NCBI RefSeq assembly: GCF_023238205.1
Contig: NZ_CP096659.1
Location: 1,612,001-1,676,000, forward strand
Direction of reading: 5' to 3'
Length of the DNA stretch: 64,000 bases
Origin: Halorussus limi
Lineage (GTDB): Archaea; Halobacteriota; Halobacteria; Halobacteriales; Haladaptataceae
The notes beneath the pieces are model-generated. The model had not been told where the DNA came from and did not search any database. It saw nothing but the letters and a program-made list of their open reading frames with translations. The translations under genes and the position numbers were made by a program. Below are positions 8,123 through 16,835 of the stretch, piece by piece (positions within the stretch are counted from its first letter, which is position 1; each line of letters begins with the position of its first letter).

Positions 8123-8878
8123 ATGGACGACCCAGTCCTGCTAACGGGCGCGGAAGGCCGCGTCGGGCAGGCCATCCTCTCGGACCTCGGCGAGGAGTAC
8201 GAGTGGCGACTCCTCGACCGCGACCCGCCGACGCACGACACCGACCACGAGTTCGTCGTCGCAGACATCACCGACGAGGAGGCCGTTCGCGAGGCCGTCG
8301 AGGGCGTCGGTGCCGTCATCCACCTCGCGGGCGACCCGCGGCCCGAAGCGCCGTGGAACAGCGTGCTGAACAACAACATCGACGGCACTCGGAACGTGCT
8401 GGAGGCCGCCGTCTCCGAGGGCGTCGAGAAGGTGGTGTTCGCATCGTCGAACCACGCCGTCGGCGCCTACGAGACCGACGAGCGCACCCCCGACCTCTAC
8501 CGTCCTCACGACGACTACCAACTCGACGGCACGGAACTCCCGCGTCCGAGCAACCTCTACGGGGTCAGCAAGGCGACCGGCGAGGTACTGGGTCGGTACT
8601 ACCACGACGAACACGGTCTCAGCGTGGTCTGCGTCCGCATCGGCAACCTGACCGAGAACCACCCGCCGAAGGACTACGAACGCGGACAGGCGATGTGGCT
8701 CTCCCACCGGGACTGCGCTCACCTCTTCGACCGGTGCATCCGGGCGGATTACGGCTACGAAATCGTCTACGGCATCTCGGACAACGACCGGAAGTACTAC
8801 TCCATCGAGCGCGCCCGCGAGGTGCTGGGCTACGACCCGCAGGACAACTCCGCCGAGTTCGCCAACGCCGAGTGTTAG
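8123..8878 (+). CDS. azf: NAD-dependent glucose-6-phosphate dehydrogenase (SDR/epimerase-type)
   Basis: A 251-residue extended-SDR protein with the Rossmann loop TGAEGRVG at the N-terminus, VIHLAGDPRPEAPW, and the catalytic YGVSK (YxxxK). Long stretches (SNHAVGAYET, LDGTELPRPSNLYG, YGISDNDRKYYS) match my memory of the Haloferax volcanii Azf enzyme, which starts the haloarchaeal oxidative pentose phosphate pathway by oxidising glucose 6-phosphate with NAD+. The length is slightly shorter than that enzyme. Uronate dehydrogenase is the closest alternative within the family. A TATA box at -30 and a palindrome just upstream suggest a regulated leaderless transcript. The downstream gene is convergent. 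Confidence 0.82.
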   Translation: MDDPVLLTGAEGRVGQAILSDLGEEYEWRLLDRDPPTHDTDHEFVVADITDEEAVREAVEGVGAVIHLAGDPRPEAPWNSVLNNNIDGTRNVLEAAVSEGVEKVVFASSNHAVGAYETDERTPDLYRPHDDYQLDGTELPRPSNLYGVSKATGEVLGRYYHDEHGLSVVCVRIGNLTENHPPKDYERGQAMWLSHRDCAHLFDRCIRADYGYEIVYGISDNDRKYYSIERAREVLGYDPQDNSAEFANAEC

Positions 8879-8884
8879 TCCGGT

Positions 8885-9505
8885 TCAGGCGTCGAACAGT
8901 CCGTCCACGTCCTCTTCTTTGTGTTTCCGCTTGCCCACCGCGCCCTCCATGCGCTGGAAGATGATTCCCCGGTTCGCGGCGTCACGTGCGAAGTCCATCA
9001 CGAACGTCACGAACTGACTGGTCGCTTTTCCGCCGTCGAGGTCGTCGCGGGCGTACCGAACGGCGTTCTCGACCACGTCCTCGTCGTAGCCGTACTCCTC
9101 GGCCAGCACGTCCGTGACGACCGCGCTGGCCTCGAAACGCAGGTCCTCGGGCCGGAGCGCGACGCTCTCGTGGGTCAGTTCGGGGAGCGCGACGCGCTCG
9201 ACGTGTTCCGGGTCGCTGGCGGCCGCCCGCAGGTACTCCCGGACCTCGCCGACGTTCACGTCCCGGTAGTCCGCCGGCAGGTCGGCGAGGTACTCCGCGC
9301 CGCTCTCGGCGAGGCCCCGGACGCCCGACCAGTTCGCGCCGTGGGCGTGGTGGACCGCCGCGGTGAACTGGATGAGTCCGTGGAGGAACCGCTCGTCGTC
9401 GGTGCTCGCGTCGAGGTTAAGCCAGCGGTCCTCCCACGCGTCGTGGGCCGCGTGGAACTCGCCGTCGTTGTAGATGGCGATGCCTGCACGCAGATGGTCG
9501 TCCAT
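8885..9505 (-). CDS. DUF309 family protein
   Basis: A 206-residue helical protein. The N-terminal part (GIAIYNDGEFHAAHDAWEDRWL, then FLHGLIQFTAAVHHAHGANWSGV) is the DUF309 signature, with the conserved HxxxE/W pattern and repeated His residues that may bind metal. Its function is unknown in all lineages. The C-terminal half is an extra helical region ending in a basic KRKHKEEDVDGLFDA tail. The start at MDDHLRAG was taken because it opens the DUF309 helix. It is convergent with azf (6 bases between stops). Confidence 0.8.
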   Translation of the reverse strand: MDDHLRAGIAIYNDGEFHAAHDAWEDRWLNLDASTDDERFLHGLIQFTAAVHHAHGANWSGVRGLAESGAEYLADLPADYRDVNVGEVREYLRAAASDPEHVERVALPELTHESVALRPEDLRFEASAVVTDVLAEEYGYDEDVVENAVRYARDDLDGGKATSQFVTFVMDFARDAANRGIIFQRMEGAVGKRKHKEEDVDGLFDA

Positions 9506-9584
9506 GCGACTCGCTTGGGCGTCGGCGAGCAAGTGCGTTCGGACTCGAAAGGTGTATTTCGGTCCCGCGATAGCGACCTGCGGC

Positions 9585-9924
9585 GGTTCCGGGCGTGCGA
9601 CTCGTCTGCTCGAGTCACCGTAGTTGGAGTTTCCGCGACGCGGACGACTCGCTTCGCTCGTCGTCGTTGCGTCGCGGCAAAAACATCCTGACGGAGTTTC
9701 ACGCGAGTGAAACGAGCGTGAAGCACGTCAGGTCGTGAACAAAGTGAACGTCCTGACGGAGATTTGAACTCGCCGAGACGGTCCGGGCGTGCGGCCTTCG
9801 GCCGTTCCGGGCGTGCGACTCGTCTGCTCAAATCTCCGTGGTTGGAGTTTCCGCGACGCGGACGACTCGCTTCGCTCGTCGTCGTTGCGTCGCGGCAGAA
9901 ACGTCCTGACGGAGATTTGAACTC
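9585..9924. repeat. Tandem array of partial tRNA-Arg 3' ends and palindromic spacers
   Basis: A direct repeat of about 117 bases occurs at 9585-9701 and 9803-9919 (offset 218). It contains GGGCGTGCGACTCGTCTGCT, then a palindrome-rich block (GACGACTCGCTTCGCTCGTC flanked by GCGACGC-type arms), then a tRNA-Arg 3' terminus. The first copy's terminus is degenerate, the second is the real tRNA. A third copy of the last 22 bases of the tRNA gene lies at 9750-9771. ACGGAGATTTGA (9757-9768) also recurs inverted at 9828-9839. This stretch (9506-9901) holds no gene. Confidence 0.85.
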
Positions 9925-9974
9925 CGGTCCCTGGCTCCGCAAGCCAAGAGGATAGTCCACTACCCTATCAGGAC
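9902..9974 (-). tRNA. tRNA-Arg (anticodon GCG)
   Basis: On the minus strand the sequence folds as a full cloverleaf. The acceptor is GTCCTGA/TCAGGAC (7 perfect pairs, discriminator G). The anticodon arm is TTGGC-TTGCGGA-GCCAG with anticodon GCG (reads CGC). The T arm is CGGAG-TTCAAAT-CTCCG. No CCA is encoded, as usual in haloarchaea, and no intron is seen. The 3' flank is the duplicated array described at 9585-9924. Confidence 0.93.
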
Positions 9975-10103
9975 TCATCTCTACGTAGGCCGGTTCTACT
10001 AATAGGGGTTACGGTCTGTCGGCGGAGTGGCACGGCCACGCACGCTCAAAGAGTTATTTTTCCATCCGTGAAGCATATGAAAGACCGTGCCGTGGCACTC
10101 GGT

Positions 10104-10688
10104 ATGAAACGACGGGAGATGCTCGCGGCGGTCGGCGGTTCGCTCGCTGCCGGGTCGCTCGGGGGTTGTCTCGGCCGGTACGAGGACGTCGCGGGGGAGG
10201 TCGGGGACACGACCAGCGACCGACCGACCGACGCGGTGACGACCGAGGACACCCGAACGCCGCCCGACGAGACGACGGGCGAAGCGACGACGACCGACGG
10301 CGCGCAGACGACCGAGGCGGGCCAGCAGGGGGCGCTGACCGGGAAGACGTTCGAGCTTCTCGACGTGGGGTGTGGCGCGCCGCGGGGCGAGGCCAGCGTG
10401 TCGTTCCGCGACGGCGGGTCGTCGGTCGTCGTCAGCGGCACGATTCCGGGGTCGAACGACTGCTACATCGCCCGACTGGCGGACGTAAGCTACGACCCCG
10501 CGACGCGCGCGCTCGACCTGACCGTCGCCTCGATGGCGAAGGAGGGGGCCGAGATGTGCGCCCAGTGCATCGTCGAAATCGAGTACGAGGCCACTCTCTC
10601 GTTCGCAGACGGCGGCCCGGCGAGCGTGACGGTGACTCACGCGGCGATGGGCGAGTCGAAGACCGTCGCCACCGCCGAGTCGCCGTGA
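10104..10688 (+). CDS. Secreted Tat lipoprotein, unknown
   Basis: With the ATG at 10104 the protein (194 residues) begins with KRREML, a hydrophobic stretch and the lipobox LGGC (Cys22), a classic haloarchaeal Tat lipoprotein signal. Two upstream in-frame starts exist (GTG 10068, ATG 10077), but an A/T-rich GTTATTTT at about 10053-10060 would place transcription start after both. The mature part has a Thr/Asp-rich linker (about residues 25-75), typical of surface proteins, then a beta-rich domain of about 110 residues with a CxxC (MCAQC) and two more Cys, possibly disulphides. The function is unknown. Confidence 0.75.
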   Translation: MKRREMLAAVGGSLAAGSLGGCLGRYEDVAGEVGDTTSDRPTDAVTTEDTRTPPDETTGEATTTDGAQTTEAGQQGALTGKTFELLDVGCGAPRGEASVSFRDGGSSVVVSGTIPGSNDCYIARLADVSYDPATRALDLTVASMAKEGAEMCAQCIVEIEYEATLSFADGGPASVTVTHAAMGESKTVATAESP

Positions 10689-10721
10689 GGCCGGTCGGTC
10701 GCGGGCGTCGGCCGGGCGAAA

Positions 10722-10730
10722 GTTTATAAC
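10722..10730 (+). promoter_or_regulatory. Strong TATA element without a clear gene
   Basis: GTTTATAAC preceded by GCGAAA looks like a full BRE/TATA pair. Transcription would start near 10755, about 130 bases before the RPA gene. A short open frame (36 codons from 10791) overlaps the RPA start but has no supporting features. It could be a distal promoter of the RPA gene or of a small RNA. Confidence 0.4.
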
Positions 10731-10849
10731 CGGGAACGGGACCAGTTCGGTCCGTGACTCACCGACCGTCGCGAGGAGACGCCGGACCGATGAACGCGCG
10801 AAAACCGCCCGACGGAACCGGTGCGTTCTCGCGCTCTCTGCAAAGACAA

Positions 10850-10857
10850 TACTTAAG
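10850..10857 (+). promoter_or_regulatory. TATA box of the RPA-like gene
   Basis: TACTTAAG lies about 34 bases before the ATG at 10888, giving a leader of a few bases. Confidence 0.55.
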
Positions 10858-10887
10858 CGCGGGCCACCCCTTCCGTGGAATACGATT

Positions 10888-12330
10888 ATGGGCGCGATAG
10901 AGGACGTTTACGCCGACCTCGACGCCGACGTATCTCTGGAGGAGTTCCGCGAGGCGGTCGAGGAGAAGGTCGAGCAGATGGGCGGTCTCGCCGACGAGGA
11001 GACGGCCGCGATGCTCATCGCCCACGAGTTGGACGAGGAGGGCGGGGAGGTCGAGACCGTCGCCGACATCGAACCGGGCATGGAGGAAGTGAAGTTCGTC
11101 GCCAAGGTCGTCGGCGTCGGCGACGTGCGCACCTTCGAACGCGACGACGAGGACCGTGAGGACGGCCGGGTCCTGAACGTCGAAGTCGCCGACGAGACCG
11201 GGTCGATACGCATCACATTCTGGGACAAGCAGGCCGACGCTGGCGAGGAGGAACTCGAAGTCGGCGACACCCTCCGCATCGCCGGCCGACCCAAGGAGGG
11301 GTACAACGGCGTCGAGGTCAACGTCAACGACGCAGAACCCGACGACGAGACCGACATCGACGTGCAAGTTCAGGACACCTACCGCGTCGAGGACCTCTCG
11401 CTCGGCCTCTCGGACGTAAACCTCCGCGGGAAAGTGCTGGACACCGACGAGGTCCGCACCTTCGACCGCGACGACGGGTCGGAGGGGAAGGTCGCCAACC
11501 TCAAACTCGGCGACTCGACCGGCCGCATCCGGGTGACGCTCTGGGACGAGCGCACCGAGGCCGCCGAGCGACTCGACCCCGGCGTCTCGGTCGAGGTCGT
11601 GGACGGCTACGTCCGGGAGCGCGACGGGAGTCTGGAACTCCACGTCGGCAACCGCGGCGCGGTCGAGGAGATAGACGAGGACGTGGCCTACGAACCCGAA
11701 ACCGCCGACATCGCCGACCTCGAAATCGGCGACGAGGCCGACATCGGCGGCGTCGTGCGCGAGACCCAAGAGAAGCGGACCTTCGACCGCGACGACGGTT
11801 CCGAAGGACAGGTCCGGAACGTCCGCGTACAGGACGAGACGGGCGACCTCCGGGTGGCGCTCTGGGGTGAGAAAGCCGACGTGGACGTGGCACCGGGCGA
11901 CGAAATCCAACTCGCCGACGTGGAGATTCAGGACGGGTGGCAGGACGACATCGAAGGTTCGGCCGGGTGGCAGTCCACCGTCACCGTCCTCGGCGAGGCC
12001 GACCCCGGTGCGGGGTCGGCCGGAAGCGGCGGTGGCGACGAGCCTGAGAGCGACGGTACGGGTCTCGACGCCTTCAGCGGCGACGACGGCGCGAGTGCAT
12101 CCGGTTCCGATTCGGGGTCGGCGGACGCGGCGAGCGACGACGCGGGAAGCGACGGCGAGTTCGTGGAGTTCACCGGGACCGTCGTACAGGCGGGCGACCC
12201 GATAATTCTGGACGACGGCGAGGAGACGGTCAGCGTCGAGTCGAGCAGCGCCGACGTGACCCTCGGCGAGAAAGTGACCGCGCGCGGGGAACTGCGCGAC
12301 GGCACGCTCGACGCCGAGGACGTGTTCTGA
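10888..12330 (+). CDS. rpa2: RPA-type single-stranded DNA-binding protein (multiple OB folds)
   Basis: A 480-residue acidic protein. Residues 1-60 are a helical domain (DVSLEEFREAVEEKVEQMGG). Three OB folds follow (about 68-155, 170-265 and 285-375), each with a core of the form VRTFxRDDGSEGxVxNxxxxDxTGxIRVTLWDE. The linker at 390-430 is Gly/Ser/Asp-rich, and the last 50 residues look like a further small OB-type strand set. No zinc finger is visible. It should coat ssDNA in replication and repair. It is followed by the histone and deacetylase genes, an order I also recall from Haloferax volcanii (rpa2, hstA, hdaI). The symbol is by that analogy. Confidence 0.87.
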   Translation: MGAIEDVYADLDADVSLEEFREAVEEKVEQMGGLADEETAAMLIAHELDEEGGEVETVADIEPGMEEVKFVAKVVGVGDVRTFERDDEDREDGRVLNVEVADETGSIRITFWDKQADAGEEELEVGDTLRIAGRPKEGYNGVEVNVNDAEPDDETDIDVQVQDTYRVEDLSLGLSDVNLRGKVLDTDEVRTFDRDDGSEGKVANLKLGDSTGRIRVTLWDERTEAAERLDPGVSVEVVDGYVRERDGSLELHVGNRGAVEEIDEDVAYEPETADIADLEIGDEADIGGVVRETQEKRTFDRDDGSEGQVRNVRVQDETGDLRVALWGEKADVDVAPGDEIQLADVEIQDGWQDDIEGSAGWQSTVTVLGEADPGAGSAGSGGGDEPESDGTGLDAFSGDDGASASGSDSGSADAASDDAGSDGEFVEFTGTVVQAGDPIILDDGEETVSVESSSADVTLGEKVTARGELRDGTLDAEDVF

Positions 12331-12592
12331 ACGCCGGAGAGACGGCCCTCCATCGCCGTATCTGCTTCGAACTATTACGCGGTCTTAATCTGGGAAGAGA
12401 GTGAGAAAGGAGAGGGACTACCGACGCCGCAGCGTCACCGCTCGCTACTCACGCCGCGCCGGGGGACCGGCGCTGAGACGCCGAGCGCGGCGGACTACTC
12501 CACCGACCGTCGCGGTCGAAAGTGAAACGCCCGCAGGTCCCTCGAAATACGCTTTGGAAAGAACTAAGGGAGCGAGATGCCCGGATTTGGAC

Positions 12593-13024
12593 ATGAGCGT
12601 CGAGTTGCCGTTCGCACCGGTGGACACGATTATCAGACGGAACGCTGGCGACCTCCGCGTCAGCGCGGACGCCGCCGAGGAGTTGGCGCGTCGGATTCAG
12701 ATTCACGGAGCCGAACTCGCCATCGGCGCCGCCGAGGAGGCGACCGCCGACGGCCGGAAGACCCTGATGAGCGACGACTTCGGCGTCGAGCAGGTCGTGG
12801 ACAAGGAGGACCTCGAACTCCCGGTCGCGCCCGTCGACCGCATCGCGCGCCTCGAAATCGACGACAGCTATCGGGTCGCCATGGACGCCCGCATCGCGCT
12901 GGCGGACATCCTCGAAGACTACGCCGACAACGTCGCCAAGGCCGCCGCCGTCCTCGCGCGCCACGCCGACCGGCGCACCGTCAAGGCCGAGGACATCGAC
13001 ACCTACTTCGAGTTGTTCGAGTGA
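12593..13024 (+). CDS. hstA: Doublet histone (two fused histone folds)
   Basis: A 143-residue protein made of two archaeal histone folds in one chain. The first spans about residues 1-70 (ELPFAPVDTIIRRNAGDLRVS, AAEELARRIQIHGAELA). The second spans 75-143 (ELPVAPVDRIARLEIDDSYRV, ADNVAKAAAVLARHADRRTV, EDIDTYFELF). Haloarchaeal histones are of this acidic doublet type. Their role may be more regulatory than packaging. The start MSVELPFAPVD is the family start; the long open frame upstream is basic and out of character. It lies about 260 bases after the RPA gene, within the RPA-histone-deacetylase cluster. Confidence 0.93.
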   Translation: MSVELPFAPVDTIIRRNAGDLRVSADAAEELARRIQIHGAELAIGAAEEATADGRKTLMSDDFGVEQVVDKEDLELPVAPVDRIARLEIDDSYRVAMDARIALADILEDYADNVAKAAAVLARHADRRTVKAEDIDTYFELFE

Positions 13025-13184
13025 CCGTCCCGCACGCGACCGCGAAATCGCTCGCTTCCCCCTTCGAGCGCGGTCGAAATCGCCGCCGGGAGCGAAGCGG
13101 TTAAATTCCGGAGCGTTCGATTGGAACACGTGCTACCAACTACCGAGTGCCGTGCGCTGGTAGGAGCGACCGACCTATAGACTC

Positions 13185-14204
13185 ATGAACTTCGGCTACA
13201 GCGAGGAGTGTCTGGCCCACGACACGGGCGAGCGCCACCCCGAGACCCCCGACCGACTCCGCGCCATCAAGGAGCGACTGACCCGGAAACACGGCGTCGA
13301 GTACGTCGATTCGACTCCCGCGACCAGCGACCGCATCGAGGCGGTCCACGACGCCGACTACGTCGCGGAGTTCCGGGAGTTCTGCGAGTCGGGCGGCGGC
13401 AACTGGGACCCCGACACCGTGGCGGTCGAGGCGACGTGGGACGCCGCGCTCCAGTCGGCCGGGTTGGCCTGCTGGTCGGCCGAGACCGCCCTCGACGGCA
13501 GCAATGGCCGTGACACGCCCTTCTCGCTCGGGCGGCCGCCGGGCCACCACGCGGTCGAAGACGACGCCATGGGCTTTTGCTTCTTCAACAACGCCGCGGT
13601 CGCGGCCCGCCACGTCATCGACGCCGAGGGGACGGACGCCTCGCGGGTCGCCGTCTTCGACTGGGACGTCCACCACGGCAACGGGACCCAAGACATCTTC
13701 TACGACGCGGGCGACGTGTTCTACGCCTCGCTCCACGAGGAGGGTCTCTACCCCGGCACGGGCGAAATCGACGAGACCGGCGGGGGCGCGGGCGCGGGCA
13801 CGACGCTCAACGTCCCGCTCCCCGCGGGCGCTGGCGACCCGGAGTACCGCGACGCGTTCGACGACCTCGTCGCGCCCGCCATCCGCGACTTCGACCCGGA
13901 CCTGCTCGTCGTGAGCGCGGGGTTCGACGCCCACCGCCACGACCCCATCTCTCGCATGCGAGTCTCGACCGAGGGGTACGGCATGCTGACCGGCCGCGTC
14001 CGGGACCTCACCGACGAGGCGGGCGCGGCGCTCGCGTTCGTCCTCGAAGGCGGCTACGGTCTCGACACCCTCTCGGACAGCGTGGCCGAGGTCCACGAGA
14101 CCTTCGACGGGAAGCGACCCCTGACGCCCGACGAGGAGGTAAACGACGACGTGCGGGCGTTGATCGCGGATATTCGGGACTCTCATCCGGCGTTCGAGGA
14201 GTGA
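13185..14204 (+). CDS. hdaI: Histone deacetylase family protein (class II-like, zinc-dependent)
   Basis: This 339-residue protein contains the complete arginase/deacetylase active site: RPPGHHA with the His121-His122 charge-relay pair, DWDVHHGNG with zinc ligands Asp161 and His163, SAGFDAH with zinc ligand Asp248, and GGY with catalytic Tyr291. Members remove acetyl groups from lysines or polyamines. Position next to the histone suggests chromatin or another acetylated DNA-bound protein as substrate, which is inference. A TATA-like GGTTAAATTCC lies about 85 bases upstream, with a CTACCA/TGGTAG stem between, so the leader may be structured. Confidence 0.9.
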   Translation: MNFGYSEECLAHDTGERHPETPDRLRAIKERLTRKHGVEYVDSTPATSDRIEAVHDADYVAEFREFCESGGGNWDPDTVAVEATWDAALQSAGLACWSAETALDGSNGRDTPFSLGRPPGHHAVEDDAMGFCFFNNAAVAARHVIDAEGTDASRVAVFDWDVHHGNGTQDIFYDAGDVFYASLHEEGLYPGTGEIDETGGGAGAGTTLNVPLPAGAGDPEYRDAFDDLVAPAIRDFDPDLLVVSAGFDAHRHDPISRMRVSTEGYGMLTGRVRDLTDEAGAALAFVLEGGYGLDTLSDSVAEVHETFDGKRPLTPDEEVNDDVRALIADIRDSHPAFEE

Positions 14205-14255
14205 CGTAACCGACCGCTCGCTAGGTCGGGGACGACCCTACTGCGAAAGTTCTCC

Positions 14256-16811
14256 TTACTCGTCGGGGTCGACCCGCGCCAGTCGCATCGCGTTACCCGT
14301 CACGCCCAGACTCATCCCCATGTCGCCGACGACTATCGCCACCGCCACCGAGACCAGTCCGAGCGGTGCGCCCACGGCCAGCACGGCCTTGACCGCGAGA
14401 CTGGCCCAGATGTTCTGGCGGATGACGGCGTTGGCCTTCCGCGAGAGGCGGTAGAGGTACGGCACCTTCCGCAGGTCGTCGCCCAGCAGGGCGATGTCGG
14501 CCGTCTCGATGGCGGTGTCGGTCCCGGCCGCGCCCATCGCCACGCCGACCGTCGCGGCGGCCAGCGCGGGCGCGTCGTTGACGCCGTCGCCGACCATCGC
14601 CACCGACTCGTACCGGTCGGTCAGTTCCTCGACGGCTTCGACCTTCCCCTCGGGCAGGAGTTCGGCCCGGAACTCGTCGACGCCGACCTCCTCGGCCACC
14701 GCGCGGGCGGTCCCCTCGTTGTCGCCCGTGAGCATGACCGTCTCGATGCCGAACGCCTGCAAGCGCGCGACCGTCTCCTTGGCCGCCGGGCGAACCTCGT
14801 CGGCGACGGCGAGGACGCCCTCCAACTCGTCTTCCGTGCCGACGAGGACGACCGTCTTGCCCTCGCGCTGGAACCGGGGCACCACGTCGGCGAGCAGGTC
14901 GAGGCAGTCGTCGCGGTCCTCGCACTTGCTGTCGGGGTCCTTCGTGATTACTTCACCGCCGTCGGACCGGGAGTCCGACGAGGCTCGCAAACCGGTGGTT
15001 CGCTCACCGCCGTCGGTGCTGAGGTGGACGTGCCCCAAATCGAATCCGAGTTCCTCGAAGAGCGCGGGCTTTCCCGCGTAGTGGGTCACGCCGCCGAGGT
15101 CGGCGCGGACGCCCTTGCCCGTCAGACTCTCGAAGTTCTCGACGGGCCGGTCCCCGCCCGACTCGTCGTGAGGGTCTCCGGCGGCGTGGGCGTGTTCCAC
15201 GATGGCCTCCGCGATGGGGTGTTCGCTCCGGCGTTCGAGGTCGTGGGCGCACCGCAGGAGGTCGGTCTCGTCGGTACCGTCGAGCGGAACCACGTCAGTG
15301 ACCGCGAGGTTCCCCTCGGTCAGCGTCCCGGTCTTGTCGAAGGCGACGGCCTCGACCGCCCCCATCGATTCGAGGTGCGGGCCGCCCTTCACGAGGACGC
15401 CGTTCCGGGCCGCGCTGGTGACGCCCGAGACGACCGAGACCGGCGTCGAGATGACGAACGCGCACGGGCAGGCGACCACCAGCAGGGTCAGACCGCGGAC
15501 GAACCACTCGCGGAAGGGACCGCCGAGCAGGAGCGGCGGGCCGAAGGCGGTCAGGAGCGCCCCGACCACGATGAGCGGAGTGTAGTAGGCCGCGAACCGC
15601 TCGATGAACTGCTCGCGGTCGGTCCGGTCGCGCTGAGCGTCGCCGACCAACTCGATGACCTGCGAGAGGGTGGTCTCGTCGGCCTCGGCGGTGGCCTCGA
15701 CTTCGAGGTAGCCCTCCTCGTTGACCGTCCCGGCGTACACCTCCGCGCCGGGCGACTTGTCCACGGGGACGCTCTCGCCCGTGATGGGGGCCTGATTCAC
15801 CGCGCTCGCGCCCTCGACTACCTCGCCGTCCACAGGAATCTTCTCGCCGGGCCGGACCGCGACTATCTCGCCGACCGCCACTTCCTCGACGGGCACAGTC
15901 TCCTCTCGCTCCCCGTTCGCGCCGCGCTTGACCGTCGCGGTGTCGGGCGAGAGGTCCATCAGTTCCCGAACCGAGTTGCGCGCCCGGTCCATCGAGAACC
16001 GTTCGAGCAGTTCCGCGACGCTGTACAGCACGGCGAGGGTCGCGGCCTCGAAGTAGAGACCGACTCCGACCGCGGCGAGGACGCCGACCCCCATCAGGAG
16101 GTCGATGTCGAGGCTCAGGGTCTTCGCGGAGTAGTAACCGTTCCGGAGAATCTCTTGGCCCGCGACCCCGGCCGCGAGCAGGAGGAGGACCGAGGAGAGG
16201 TGGAACTCGCGGCCGACGGCGGAGAACAGCAGACCGTCGAGGCCCGTGAGCAGGAATTCGAGGACGAGACCGGCGACCATGAGGGCGGCCCCGGCCCACG
16301 TCTTGAGAGCGCGCGGACTCGTCCACACGTCGCTCGACGCGGCCACGTCGGGGCCGCCGCCGTCGCTCGTCGCGTTCTCGACCTCGTAGCCCGCGCCCGC
16401 TATCGCCGAGACGACGCGCTCGCGGTCGGCGTCGCCGGTCACGAGGACCTCGCCGGTCGCCGGTCGCGTCTCGTACGTCTCGACGCCGGCCACGCCGTCG
16501 AGCGCGTTCTCGACCTTGCCCGCGCACGACGGACAGTCCATCTCGGGGACCGAGAGGCGGAGTCGGCCGTCCGCCGCTCCGTCGTCGCCTTCGACCGCGT
16601 ATCCGGCGGACTCGACCCGCTCGCGGATGTCCTCGGGATCGGTCGCGTCCGCGTCGTAGGCAACTCGGAGCGTCCCCGTCGTCGGTGCCGGGTCGGTCTC
16701 GCGCACCCCGTCGAGTCGCTCGACGCTCGCGGTCACCTTGCCGGCGCAGGACGGGCAGTCCATCTCGGGGACAGAGAGACGGACCGTCCGTTCGCGCTCG
16801 TCGGTAGTCAT
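14256..16811 (-). CDS. Zn/Cd/Pb-type P1B ATPase with two N-terminal metal-binding domains
   Basis: An 851-residue metal exporter. Two HMA domains carry CPSC (Cys19/22 and Cys93/96). TGES is at 344-347, the membrane CPC motif at 448-450, and the phosphorylated Asp492 lies in DKTGT. The HP motif is at 531-532 and GDGVND at 741-746. The helix 7 pattern NxxxSLxxK and the Asp830-x-Gly in helix 8 are the P1B-2 signature, pointing to Zn2+, Cd2+ or Pb2+ rather than Cu+. Residues 603-640 form an insert in the nucleotide domain with CEDRDDC, which could be an extra metal or redox site. The promoter carries a TATA box and a palindrome. Confidence 0.9.
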   Translation of the reverse strand: MTTDERERTVRLSVPEMDCPSCAGKVTASVERLDGVRETDPAPTTGTLRVAYDADATDPEDIRERVESAGYAVEGDDGAADGRLRLSVPEMDCPSCAGKVENALDGVAGVETYETRPATGEVLVTGDADRERVVSAIAGAGYEVENATSDGGGPDVAASSDVWTSPRALKTWAGAALMVAGLVLEFLLTGLDGLLFSAVGREFHLSSVLLLLAAGVAGQEILRNGYYSAKTLSLDIDLLMGVGVLAAVGVGLYFEAATLAVLYSVAELLERFSMDRARNSVRELMDLSPDTATVKRGANGEREETVPVEEVAVGEIVAVRPGEKIPVDGEVVEGASAVNQAPITGESVPVDKSPGAEVYAGTVNEEGYLEVEATAEADETTLSQVIELVGDAQRDRTDREQFIERFAAYYTPLIVVGALLTAFGPPLLLGGPFREWFVRGLTLLVVACPCAFVISTPVSVVSGVTSAARNGVLVKGGPHLESMGAVEAVAFDKTGTLTEGNLAVTDVVPLDGTDETDLLRCAHDLERRSEHPIAEAIVEHAHAAGDPHDESGGDRPVENFESLTGKGVRADLGGVTHYAGKPALFEELGFDLGHVHLSTDGGERTTGLRASSDSRSDGGEVITKDPDSKCEDRDDCLDLLADVVPRFQREGKTVVLVGTEDELEGVLAVADEVRPAAKETVARLQAFGIETVMLTGDNEGTARAVAEEVGVDEFRAELLPEGKVEAVEELTDRYESVAMVGDGVNDAPALAAATVGVAMGAAGTDTAIETADIALLGDDLRKVPYLYRLSRKANAVIRQNIWASLAVKAVLAVGAPLGLVSVAVAIVVGDMGMSLGVTGNAMRLARVDPDE

Positions 16812-16835
16812 TGGTCGAGAGTAGTCGCCGAGGAG

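Noticed and set aside
9256-9978. 240-codon minus-strand frame through the tRNA-Arg repeat array
   Set aside because: It reads through the tRNA and tandem repeats in another phase than the DUF309 gene.
10791-10901. 36-codon frame after the orphan TATA element
   Set aside because: It overlaps the RPA start in another phase, is basic, and has no features; the element is kept as a possible promoter only.
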